Shown: positions 7,540 to 13,982, counted from the first letter of the stretch. The stretch is DNA of 18,392 nt from an uncultured Collinsella sp. (GCA_900548815.1 URLR01000036.1:1-18392); one strand, 5' to 3'. Numbers and translations are program-made. Notes: a model not told the origin generated them from the sequence alone.

Positions 7540-8256
7540 ATGCAGCGTGCCAAACAGATATCGGAGTCTATTGAGCTGGGCATCATCTTGGCGCTCGCCG
7601 GTGGCTTTATGGACGTGTATTCGTACATTGGGCGCGACCATGTTTTCGCCAACGCGCAGACGGGCAACATCTTGCTGGTGGGCGTGAGCATCTCGGAGGG
7701 CAACTGGGCGCTGGCGGGGCGCTATTTCTTCCCCGTGGTGTCGTTTGCCGTGGGCATTATGCTTGCCGACCTGGTGCACGAGCGGTTTGGCAGCGTGATC
7801 CACTGGCGTCAGGTGACGGTGTTTTTTGAAGCCGTTATCTTGTTGGGAGTGAGCTTTATCCCGGGCGGCAATTTCAACCTGCTCGCCAACTGCCTCACCT
7901 CGTTTGCCTGCGGCATGCAGGTCGAGAGCTTCCGCAAGATTCACGGTCACGGCATCGCTACGACCATGTGCATCGGCAACTTGCGCAACGCGCTGCAAAA
8001 CGTGGACGATTACATCATCACCCACAGGCGCGGCTTTTTGGAAAACGGCCTGCTGTACTTTGGCGTGATCTTTACCTTTGTGTTTGGCGCCGTGTTGGGC
8101 AACTGGTGCATTGAGCGCATGGGCCTGCATGCCATCGTCGTGGCGAGCTTGCTGCTGTTTGTCGCGTTTGCCATCATGTTTATCGACCGCGAGCGCGACT
8201 TGCGCTTACGCTGGAAGGTTGCGGCCGAGGCTTGGAAAGAGGGCTGCCGAAAGTAA
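7540..8256 (+). CDS. DUF1275 (YoaK-family) membrane protein
   Basis: A 238-residue integral membrane protein of unknown function. The family signature is near the N-terminus: LALAGGFMDVYSYIGRDHVFANAQTGNILLVG. Several hydrophobic segments follow (around residues 50-75, 85-115 and 170-215), and the protein ends in a basic tail (RLRWKVAAEAWKEGCRK). ATG at 7540 is ten bases from AAGGAGG (7523-7529). An ATG at 7530 touches the binding site but is out of frame and opens only a 14-codon frame. The open frame continues back to 7378, but that part has no family resemblance. Family members are annotated only as putative transporters or DUF1275, so no substrate is proposed. It is followed directly by its own terminator. 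Confidence 0.85.
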   Translation: MQRAKQISESIELGIILALAGGFMDVYSYIGRDHVFANAQTGNILLVGVSISEGNWALAGRYFFPVVSFAVGIMLADLVHERFGSVIHWRQVTVFFEAVILLGVSFIPGGNFNLLANCLTSFACGMQVESFRKIHGHGIATTMCIGNLRNALQNVDDYIITHRRGFLENGLLYFGVIFTFVFGAVLGNWCIERMGLHAIVVASLLLFVAFAIMFIDRERDLRLRWKVAAEAWKEGCRK

Positions 8257-8259
8257 CCG

Positions 8260-8298
8260 AATGCGGCAAAGGGGCTGTCCCTTCGCCGCATTATTTTT
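8260..8298 (+). terminator. Rho-independent terminator of the DUF1275 gene
   Basis: Arms 8260-8274 and 8278-8292 pair over 15 positions with one mismatch and one G-T pair around a short loop, followed by ATTTTT. It starts four bases after the stop codon. Confidence 0.8.
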
Positions 8299-8311
8299 CA
8301 CCATCTGTTGA

Positions 8312-8362
8312 AACGCTTTAAATAGTTTGACGTTCTCACGCGTTTTTTGTTTCAAAAGCGTT
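8312..8362. promoter_or_regulatory. Inverted pair of AACGCTTT sites upstream of the FucO-like gene
   Basis: AACGCTTT (8312-8319) and its reverse complement AAAGCGTT (8355-8362) flank a stretch containing TTGACG (8327-8332), which could be a -35 box, although no convincing -10 follows at normal distance. The same eight bases occur once in the control region of the beta-glucoside operon (2082-2089). The core resembles half of a catabolite-responsive element, but I cannot name the regulator. Confidence 0.35.
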
Positions 8363-8420
8363 AGGATGGGACTCATACGTGGGGCGTAATGGGTGCCCCG
8401 CACACGATGGGAGGCTATCA

Positions 8421-9587
8421 ATGGCTAATCGTTTCGTTCTCAATACCATCTCTTATCATGGTTCCGGCGCCATTAAGGAGATCCCCGGCGAGCTCCAGCG
8501 TCGCGGCTACAAGAAGATCTTCGTCTGCTCCGACCCCGATCTGGTCAAGTTTGGCGTTACCGCCAAGGTGACCGATGAGCTCGACGCCGCCGGCATCGCT
8601 TGGAGCCTCTACTCCGAGATTAAGCCAAACCCCACCATCCAGAACGTCAAGGACGGCGTCGAGGCCTTCAAGGCCGCCGAGGCTGACGCTATCGTGACCA
8701 TCGGTGGCGGCTCCTCCATGGACACCGCCAAGGCCATCGGCATCATCATCAACAACCCCGAGTTCGCCGATGTCCGCAGCCTCGAGGGCGTTGCTCCCAC
8801 TAAGAACCACGCCGTGTTCACCATCGCCGTGCCGACGACCGCCGGTACCGCTGCCGAGGTGACCATCAACTACGTCATCACCGACCCCGAGAAGGTCCGC
8901 AAGTTCGTGTGCGTCGACACCAACGACGCCCCCGAGGTCGCCGTCGTCGACCCCGACATGATGGCTTCCATGCCCGCCGGCCTGACCGCCTCCACCGGCA
9001 TGGACGCTCTGACCCACGCCATCGAGGGCTACACCACCAAGGGCGCCTGGGAGCTCTCCGACATGTTCCACTTTGAGGCCATTAAGCTGATCAGCGAGAA
9101 CCTGCGCGACTCCGTTGCCGAGGCCAAGTCCGGTCAGCCCGGCTCCGGCCGCGAGGGCATGGCTCTTGGTCAGTATGTCGCCGGCATGGGCTTCTCCAAC
9201 GTCGGCCTGGGCATCGACCACGCCATGGCTCACACCCTGTCCGCTCACTACGACACCCCGCACGGCGTCGCTTGCGCCATGCTGCTGCCGATCGCCATGG
9301 AGTTCAACAAGCCGGTTTGCGCCGAGCGCCTGGCCAAGGTCGCCGTCGCCATGGGCGTTGACACCACGGGCATGAGCACCGACGAGGCCGCCGATGCCGC
9401 CATCGCCGCCGTCAAGCAGCTTTCCGCCGACGTGAACATCCCGCACGTCTGCGAGGCCATGAAGGCTGACGAGATCGAGGTCCTGGCCAAGGACGCCATG
9501 GCCGACGCCTGCTTCCCGGGCAACCCGCGCGAGGCGACGCTCGACGACGTCATCGAGCTCTTCAAGAAGATCTGCCCGGCTGCCTAA
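8421..9587 (+). CDS. fucO: Iron-containing alcohol dehydrogenase, lactaldehyde reductase (FucO-like)
   Basis: A cytoplasmic NAD-dependent dehydrogenase of 388 residues. The FucO family interconverts lactaldehyde and 1,2-propanediol at the end of fucose and rhamnose breakdown. Seen directly: GGGSSMDTAKA (NAD-binding, 95-105), the block NNPEFADVRSLEGVAPT, the stretch TAGTAAEVTINYVITD, and likely iron ligands Asp195, His199, His267 and His281. From memory, the N-terminus and these blocks match E. coli FucO closely, with a short insert (about residues 236-243) before the second ligand pair. ATG 8421 is preceded by GGGAGG. Codons are strongly biased (Lys AAG, Ala GCC/GCT, Ile ATC), as in highly expressed genes. 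No other fucose or rhamnose gene is nearby, so a general aldehyde-reducing fermentative role is also possible. Confidence 0.88.
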   Translation: MANRFVLNTISYHGSGAIKEIPGELQRRGYKKIFVCSDPDLVKFGVTAKVTDELDAAGIAWSLYSEIKPNPTIQNVKDGVEAFKAAEADAIVTIGGGSSMDTAKAIGIIINNPEFADVRSLEGVAPTKNHAVFTIAVPTTAGTAAEVTINYVITDPEKVRKFVCVDTNDAPEVAVVDPDMMASMPAGLTASTGMDALTHAIEGYTTKGAWELSDMFHFEAIKLISENLRDSVAEAKSGQPGSGREGMALGQYVAGMGFSNVGLGIDHAMAHTLSAHYDTPHGVACAMLLPIAMEFNKPVCAERLAKVAVAMGVDTTGMSTDEAADAAIAAVKQLSADVNIPHVCEAMKADEIEVLAKDAMADACFPGNPREATLDDVIELFKKICPAA

Positions 9588-9593
9588 CTTGGT

Positions 9594-9725
9594 TCGGCGG
9601 GCCCCTGCCCGTTAGCCCCACAATCGTCCTCGGACATGTCGGAGGCCCCGCTGTGCACTACGTGCGGCGGGGCCTCCTTCTGTCCTGCGGAAAGATTCTG
9701 GGGCTAACGGGCAGGGGCCCGCCGG
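9594..9725. repeat. Large nested palindrome with terminator core after fucO
   Basis: An outer perfect 26 bp stem (9595-9620 with 9699-9724), plus a G-T pair outside it, encloses an inner perfect 11 bp stem (9641-9651 with 9667-9677). The inner loop itself can pair GCAC (9655-9658) with GTGC (9662-9665). The linkers between the two stems are also partly complementary, so nearly the whole 130 bases can fold on itself. The inner hairpin followed by TTCTGT may terminate fucO, whose stop is at 9587. The element fills most of the fucO-M42 gap. Confidence 0.75.
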
Positions 9726-9843
9726 CTCGTTATCGTGGCGGGCGCAGTTCTGGGGAGCTCGATGGGTCATCTCGCTAGGCAAAAAGATGGTTCGCGGTGG
9801 TATTGTTGCTGTGGGCTCAATTCGATATGAAAGGGTGACTTTG

Positions 9844-10872
9844 GTGTCCAAGACGGATTCTACGCTCTCCTATATTACTGACCAGTTGAAGGCGCTGACT
9901 TCTATTGCTTCGCCTACGGGCTATACCCGTGCGGCGACTGATTATCTGATGGAAACGTTGCGCGATATGGGCTTTGGCCCCGAGCGCTCCAATAAGGGCA
10001 ACGTGCTGGTCGAGCTTGGCGGCGAGGGCGAGCCGCTTGTGTTGGCAAGCCATGTCGATACCCTGGGCGCCATGGTGCGCTCCATTAAGGACAATGGTCG
10101 CCTGCGCCCCACGACCCTCGGCGGGCATCAGTGGTCTACGGCCGATGGCGAGAACTGCACCGTTTATACGCGCGATGGCAATGTCTACACGGGCGTGGTC
10201 CTCAATACTGAGCCTTCGGCGCATGTGGCCGACGAGCCGGTCAAGACCATCGAGAAGAACATGGAAATCCTGCTCGATGAGAATGTCGACAGCAAGGACG
10301 ATGTGCTTGAGCTGGGCATTCAGACCGGCGACATCATCGCTATGGATCCGCGTACCACGGTGACGGAGAGCGGCTACATCAAGAGCCGCTTCCTGGATGA
10401 CAAGCTGTCGGCGTCGATTCTGCTGGGTCTGGCCCGCGCTGTTGCTGACGGCGAGGTGTCGCTTTCGCGCAAGGTGTCGCTGCTCTTTACCGTGTACGAG
10501 GAGGTCGGCCACGGCGGTGCTTTCGTGCCGGCCGACACGCGCGAGATGATCAGCGTTGACATGGGCTGCGTGGGCGACGACCTGGGCTGCACCGAGCGCA
10601 TGGTGTCGATTTGCGCCAAGGATTCGGGCGGTCCGTACAACTACGACCTTGTAACCACGCTGTCCAACATCGCGCGCGAGCTGGAGCTCGATTACGCCAT
10701 CGATGTGTATCCGCACTACGGCTCGGACGTTGAGGCCACGCTCTCGGCCGGCTACGACATCCGTCACGGCCTGATCGGCCCCGGCGTGTACGCGAGCCAC
10801 AACTACGAGCGCAGCCACATCGACGGCGTGCGCAATACCTACGAGCTGGTCCGCGCCTACGTACAGCGCTAA
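9844..10872 (+). CDS. M42-family metallo-aminopeptidase
   Basis: A cytoplasmic dinuclear metal aminopeptidase of the glutamyl-aminopeptidase/'endoglucanase' M42 family, 342 residues. The active-site series is complete: His70 and Asp72 in SHVDTLGAM, bridging Asp185 in RFLDDKLSA, Glu219-Glu220 in TVYEEVGHGG, Asp239 in SVDMGC, and His319 in SHNYERSH. M42 enzymes form large hollow dodecamers that trim peptides. GTG at 9844 is taken as the start because GAAAGGG (9829-9835) lies eight bases upstream. TTG at 9841 and GTG at 9835 are alternatives, and the open frame reaches back to 9787. A weak extended -10 (TGGTATTGT, about 9798-9806) may be its promoter. The gene stands alone between two large hairpins. 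Confidence 0.88.
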   Translation: MSKTDSTLSYITDQLKALTSIASPTGYTRAATDYLMETLRDMGFGPERSNKGNVLVELGGEGEPLVLASHVDTLGAMVRSIKDNGRLRPTTLGGHQWSTADGENCTVYTRDGNVYTGVVLNTEPSAHVADEPVKTIEKNMEILLDENVDSKDDVLELGIQTGDIIAMDPRTTVTESGYIKSRFLDDKLSASILLGLARAVADGEVSLSRKVSLLFTVYEEVGHGGAFVPADTREMISVDMGCVGDDLGCTERMVSICAKDSGGPYNYDLVTTLSNIARELELDYAIDVYPHYGSDVEATLSAGYDIRHGLIGPGVYASHNYERSHIDGVRNTYELVRAYVQR

Positions 10873-10880
10873 CGATGCAG

Positions 10881-10920
10881 CGGCCTCGGCTGATACGGCA
10901 GTACCGACCGAGGCCGTCCT
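10881..10920 (+). terminator. Terminator hairpin of the M42 peptidase gene
   Basis: CGGCCTCGG (10881-10889) and CCGAGGCCG (10908-10916) form a perfect 9 bp stem eight bases after the stop codon, followed by a pyrimidine-rich TCCTCTCT rather than a clean T-run. Confidence 0.6.
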
Positions 10921-10923
10921 CTC

Positions 10924-10994
10924 TAAGTTGCGGTGAAATAGGGACTGTTTGGCGGTTTTAAACGCTTAAACAGTCCCTATTTCACCGCAACTTA
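10924..10994. repeat. Perfect 27 bp inverted repeat between the convergent M42 and mnmA genes
   Basis: Arms 10924-10950 and 10968-10994 are exact reverse complements over all 27 bases around a 17-base loop (10951-10967), in which GCG and CGC can pair further. Each arm contains GGGACTGTTT or its complement. The element fills the gap between the M42 terminator and the mnmA stop (11011-11009). It may end mnmA transcription, but its exact symmetry over 27 bp is more than a terminator needs. Confidence 0.8.
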
Positions 10995-11008
10995 TGAAGG
11001 GGGTGGGA

Positions 11009-12109
11009 CTACTTGATGGCGGCAGTAACGGTGCCGCCGCCGAGGACGACGTCGCCGCGGTAGACGACGACGGCCTGGCCGGGGGCGATGGCTCGCTGCG
11101 GCTCGTCAAAAGTCAGCAGCATTTGTCCGTCGGCGCCACGTGTAAGGGTCGCTGCCTGGTCCTTTTGACGGTAGCGGTACTTGGCGCCCACGCGAATGCC
11201 GCCGGCATCGAGTTCTGCCTCCATGCGGTCGGCGGGGGCGCTCCAGATCCAGTCGTCGGCCGTGAGTGCTGTGGCCGTTAGGTCCTCGGCCTCGCCCAGA
11301 TGCACGGTGTTGTTGGCGGTGTCGACGCCCGTCACATACACGGGATGCGCCATCGCGACGCCCAAGCCCTTGCGCTGGCCGATGGTATAGCGCAACGCGC
11401 CGTTATGGCGTCCGACCACGCTGCCGTCGCGCCACACAATGTCGCCCGGTGCAGCGGCATGTCCGCAGCGGTGCTCGATATAGCCCGCGTAGTCGCCGTC
11501 TGGAATAAAGCAGATATCCTCGCTTTCGGCCTTCTTGGCGTTGATGAAGCACTGCTCGGCGGCAATGCGGCGCACGTCGTGCTCCTTGTCCAGGCCTGCC
11601 AGCGGAAAGATTGTGCGTGCCAGGCGCTCCTGCGTAAGCGAATACAAAAAGTAGCTTTGGTCCTTCTTGGGGTCCTCGCCACGGTACAGCTGCCAGGTGC
11701 CGTCGGACGCCTGGCTCGTTTTGGCGTAGTGACCTGTGGCGATGTAGTCGCAGCCCATATCGAGCGCTGCATCGAGCAACGCGCCAAACTTAATATGGCG
11801 GTTGCAGATGATGCACGGGTTGGGCGTCAGTCCTTCCTGGTAGGCAGTCACGAAGCGCTCGATAACGTTGCGGTCGAAGGTCTGCTGCAGGTCGAGCACA
11901 TGGTGGGGTATCCCCAGGCGCTCGGCGACAGCCTTTGCATCGGCGATGTCGCGGTCGACCTTACTCATGCCCGTGACGGGATCGGGCGCGGGGCAGGTGA
12001 GGCGCATGGTGGCGCCGACGCATTCGTAGCCCTGGCTTTTGAGCAGGTACGCGGTCACGCTGGAATCGACGCCGCCGCTCATGGCGACGAGCACGCGCTT
12101 GTTGTGCAT
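11009..12109 (-). CDS. mnmA: tRNA-specific 2-thiouridylase MnmA
   Basis: A cytoplasmic enzyme that activates U34 of Lys, Glu and Gln tRNAs with ATP and replaces oxygen by sulfur (s2U34). It has 366 residues, the normal length. The ATP-binding PP-loop SGGVDSS is at residues 11-17. The two catalytic cysteines are Cys102 (in NPCIICNRHIKFG) and Cys200 (in SEDICFIPDGDY). GHYAK and DQSYFLYSL are further family marks. The start is ATG at 12109-12107, with AGGAG nine bases upstream on the minus strand. The gene lies downstream of cysK in the same direction, but a strong terminator hairpin (12139-12177) separates them. The cysteine desulfurase that supplies the sulfur, often a neighbour of mnmA in Firmicutes, is not in this window. 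Confidence 0.95.
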   Translation of the reverse strand: MHNKRVLVAMSGGVDSSVTAYLLKSQGYECVGATMRLTCPAPDPVTGMSKVDRDIADAKAVAERLGIPHHVLDLQQTFDRNVIERFVTAYQEGLTPNPCIICNRHIKFGALLDAALDMGCDYIATGHYAKTSQASDGTWQLYRGEDPKKDQSYFLYSLTQERLARTIFPLAGLDKEHDVRRIAAEQCFINAKKAESEDICFIPDGDYAGYIEHRCGHAAAPGDIVWRDGSVVGRHNGALRYTIGQRKGLGVAMAHPVYVTGVDTANNTVHLGEAEDLTATALTADDWIWSAPADRMEAELDAGGIRVGAKYRYRQKDQAATLTRGADGQMLLTFDEPQRAIAPGQAVVVYRGDVVLGGGTVTAAIK

Positions 12110-12138
12110 GGGGAGGTTCTCCTTGGTGGCATGTGGCC

Positions 12139-12177
12139 AAAAAAGAAAAGCGGCGCGGGAGGCTGGTTCCGCGCCGC
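12139..12177 (-). terminator. Strong intrinsic terminator upstream of mnmA
   Basis: On the minus strand GCGGCGCGG (12177-12169) pairs perfectly with CCGCGCCGC (12158-12150) around a 10-base loop, followed by TTTTCTTTTTT (12149-12139). It is the best terminator in the window. It would end cysK transcription, but it lies only 29 bases before the mnmA start, inside the probable mnmA leader. Confidence 0.85.
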
Positions 12178-12181
12178 AGAC

Positions 12182-12190
12182 ATTGTAGCA
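12182..12190 (-). promoter_or_regulatory. Probable extended -10 promoter for mnmA
   Basis: The minus strand reads TGCTACAAT (12190-12182), a TGn extended -10 with five of six consensus bases. No good -35 is seen. Transcription would start near 12175, that is, at the foot of the terminator hairpin. Confidence 0.45.
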
Positions 12191-12270
12191 AGTTCGGACG
12201 TCTCGTGGGACACCCTGTTGGGATGAGTCCAGGCTGCCAGAAGAGAGAGGGGAGGCCGGCGTGCCTTGGA

Positions 12271-12287
12271 CTCGTTCTAAGAACGAG
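12271..12287 (-). other. Short perfect hairpin just after the cysK stop
   Basis: CTCGTTCT (12271-12278) and AGAACGAG (12280-12287) are exact reverse complements around one base, six bases past the cysK stop. There is no T-run, so this may stabilise the 3' end of the message rather than end transcription. Confidence 0.4.
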
Positions 12288-12292
12288 AAGCT

Positions 12293-13231
12293 CTAGTCCT
12301 GGAAGAGCGCCGTGGACAGGTAGCGCTCGCCGGTATCGGCGAGCAGCGCCACGATGGTCTTGCCCTCGTTCTCGGGGCGCTTGGCCAGCTGCAGCGCGGC
12401 CCACACGGCGGCGCCGGACGAAATGCCCACGAGCACGCCCTCCTTGTGGCCCACGGCGCGGCCGGTGGCAAAGGCGTCATCGTTCTCGACGGGGATGATC
12501 TCGTCATAGACCTGGGTGTCGAGGACGTCGGGCACAAAGCCGGCACCGATACCCTGGATCTTGTGCGGGCCGGCCTGGCCCTTAGAGAGCACCGGGGAAG
12601 TGGCGGGTTCAACGGCGACGACCTGAATTTCGGGGTTCTGCTCCTTGAGGAACTCGCCCACGCCGGTCACGGTACCGCCGGTGCCAACGCCGGCGACGAA
12701 GATGTTGACCTCGCCGTCGGTGTCATCCCAGATCTCGGGGCCGGTCGTGGCCTTGTGGATGGCGGGGTTGGCGGGGTTCACAAACTGGCCGGCGATGATG
12801 CTGTTGGGCGTCTCCTTCTGCAGTTCCTCGGCCTTGGCGATGGCGCCCTTCATGCCCTTGGAACCGTCGGTGAGCACGAGCTGTGCGCCATATGCCTGCA
12901 TAAGCTTGCGGCGTTCGACGGACATAGTCTCGGGCATGGTGATGATCACCTTGTAGCCGCGAGCCGCCGCCACCGAGGCGATGCCGACGCCGGTGTTGCC
13001 GCTCGTGGGCTCGATGATGGTGTAGTCGCCGCCGCGCACGAGCTTGCCGGCCTTCTCGGCCTCGTCGATCATGTTCTTGGCGACGCGGTCTTTGACGGAT
13101 CCGGCGGGGTTGAAGTATTCCAGCTTGACGAGCACGCGGGCCTTGAGGTCCTCATCGGCCTCAAAGTGAGTGAGCTCCAGGAGCGGGGTGTGGCCGATAA
13201 GCTGATCGATGGACGTGTAAACATTGCTCAT
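12293..13231 (-). CDS. cysK: Cysteine synthase A (O-acetylserine sulfhydrylase)
   Basis: A PLP enzyme of 312 residues that makes cysteine from O-acetylserine and sulfide in the cytoplasm. The PLP lysine is Lys47 in NPAGSVKDR. The substrate-binding loop EPTSGNTG is at about 74-81, and the phosphate-cradle loop GVGTGGTVTG at about 181-190. Length and motifs fit CysK rather than cystathionine beta-synthase, which would carry a C-terminal CBS pair. The start is ATG at 13231-13229, with GGAGG six bases upstream. It is divergent from an Rrf2 regulator gene, with a likely operator over its -35 box. The next gene downstream in the same direction is mnmA, past a terminator. Confidence 0.95.
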   Translation of the reverse strand: MSNVYTSIDQLIGHTPLLELTHFEADEDLKARVLVKLEYFNPAGSVKDRVAKNMIDEAEKAGKLVRGGDYTIIEPTSGNTGVGIASVAAARGYKVIITMPETMSVERRKLMQAYGAQLVLTDGSKGMKGAIAKAEELQKETPNSIIAGQFVNPANPAIHKATTGPEIWDDTDGEVNIFVAGVGTGGTVTGVGEFLKEQNPEIQVVAVEPATSPVLSKGQAGPHKIQGIGAGFVPDVLDTQVYDEIIPVENDDAFATGRAVGHKEGVLVGISSGAAVWAALQLAKRPENEGKTIVALLADTGERYLSTALFQD

Positions 13232-13263
13232 GATGAACCTCCAAAGTGTTCAAATGACTGGAT

Positions 13264-13316
13264 ACCGTGTGGTTTTACGGTGCGTGTAGCAGCGAAACCC
13301 ACAAACCTTATAGGTT
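13264..13316 (-). promoter_or_regulatory. Structured leader of cysK
   Basis: Two small inverted repeats lie in the roughly 100-base leader of cysK: AACCT/AGGTT around TAT (13304-13316), and ACCGT/ACGGT around eight bases (13264-13281). I do not recognise a known riboswitch here. The first repeat contains CCTTATAGG and could instead be a second binding site for the neighbouring Rrf2 protein. Confidence 0.3.
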
Positions 13317-13338
13317 GTTCGTTTTGCTGTTGGCAAGC

Positions 13339-13371
13339 ATAGTAGACACTAAAGCCTAGTAACGCAATAGG
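13339..13371 (-). promoter_or_regulatory. cysK promoter with overlapping palindromic operator
   Basis: On the minus strand, TTGCGT (13367-13362) and TACTAT (13344-13339) are 17 bases apart and give a plausible promoter. The inverted repeat CCTA-N9-TAGG (13355-13358 and 13368-13371) covers the whole -35 box. A repressor bound there would block cysK, and the divergent Rrf2 gene is the obvious candidate. Confidence 0.45.
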
Positions 13372-13442
13372 AAATAGAAGATTATTACGAGACGATTAAC
13401 CATCTTGACGGGAATGGGTATTTTCAAAACCAATTTTTCGGC

Positions 13443-13448
13443 TAGAAT
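13443..13448 (+). promoter_or_regulatory. Likely -10 box of the rrf2 gene
   Basis: TAGAAT (13443-13448) lies 36 bases before the ATG at 13485. No clear -35 is seen at 17 bases; TTGACG (13405-13410) is too far away (32 bases). Confidence 0.4.
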
Positions 13449-13484
13449 TTCTACGGACTAAATGACCGAAAGGCAGCACTATAC

Positions 13485-13913
13485 ATGTTGGTTTCTACTA
13501 AGGGCAGATATGCCCTGCGCGTTATGGTCGATCTGGCCGAGCACCAGGCGGCCGGTCGCATCCCGCTCAAAGAGATCGCGGCGCGACAGGGGATTTCCGA
13601 GAAATATCTCGAGAACATCTTGGCTACGCTCGTACGTGCCAACATGCTCTCGGGCATGCGTGGCAAGGGCGGCGGCTACGTGCTCACGCGCCCGCCCGAG
13701 CAGTACACGGTGGGCGAGATCTTGCGCCTGACCGAGGGCAGCCTGGCGCCGGTCGCCTGTCTGGACGGCGACTGCAAGGGCTGTTCGCGTTCGGACGAGT
13801 GCCCCACGCTCGACGTGTGGAAGAACCTGGACAAGCTCATCAACGACTACCTCGACGGCGTGACGCTCGATCAACTTGTCGCTCCCAACCATGGCTACGA
13901 CTACGTCATCTAA
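13485..13913 (+). CDS. Rrf2-family transcriptional regulator (CymR/IscR-like)
   Basis: A DNA-binding protein of 142 residues, the normal Rrf2 length. MLVSTKGRYALRVMVDLAEH and the winged helix-turn-helix (IPLKEIAARQGISEKYLENILATLV, then GKGGGYVL) are characteristic. Four cysteines occur close together: Cys92, Cys97, Cys100 and Cys106 (spacing X4, X2, X5). IscR holds a 2Fe-2S cluster with three cysteines in this region, so an iron-sulfur cluster is likely but not proven. The divergent cysK and the later mnmA suggest control of cysteine and sulfur supply, as CymR does in Firmicutes, where it acts together with CysK. The ribosome binding site is weak (AAAGG, 11 bases away), but ATG 13485 gives the canonical N-terminus. 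Confidence 0.9.
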   Translation: MLVSTKGRYALRVMVDLAEHQAAGRIPLKEIAARQGISEKYLENILATLVRANMLSGMRGKGGGYVLTRPPEQYTVGEILRLTEGSLAPVACLDGDCKGCSRSDECPTLDVWKNLDKLINDYLDGVTLDQLVAPNHGYDYVI

Positions 13914-13982
13914 CCCACACCTGCATTTGGGGACGGGGTAGAAATGGTAGATCCTCTCGTCCTTTGAGACTTGGCAAATAAG

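Noticed and set aside
5484..7574. Two long plus-strand reading frames (366 and 317 codons) opposite ygiQ
   Set aside because: They lie antisense to a clear radical SAM gene, show no family resemblance and have His/Ala/Val-rich composition typical of the complement of GC-rich coding DNA.
7530..7574. 14-codon frame starting at ATG 7530 just after AAGGAGG
   Set aside because: The ATG touches the ribosome binding site (no spacing) and overlaps the DUF1275 start in another frame; better explained as chance.
8418..9446. 342-codon minus-strand frame opposite fucO
   Set aside because: Gly/Asp/Val/His repeats mirror the biased codons of fucO. There is no ribosome binding site or known motif.
9817..10818. 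333-codon minus-strand frame opposite the M42 gene
   Set aside because: It is a shadow of a gene with a complete metallopeptidase active site.
12271..12287. CTCGTTCT-A-AGAACGAG as a LexA box
   Set aside because: The half-sites are in the wrong orientation and spacing for the Gram-positive LexA consensus, and it lies after a stop codon rather than in a promoter.
13229..13303. 24-codon GTG-started frame in the cysK leader ending in an overlap with the cysK ATG
   Set aside because: It has no cysteine codons, so it does not fit a cysteine-sensing leader peptide, and its ribosome binding site is weak. cysK has a strong site of its own.
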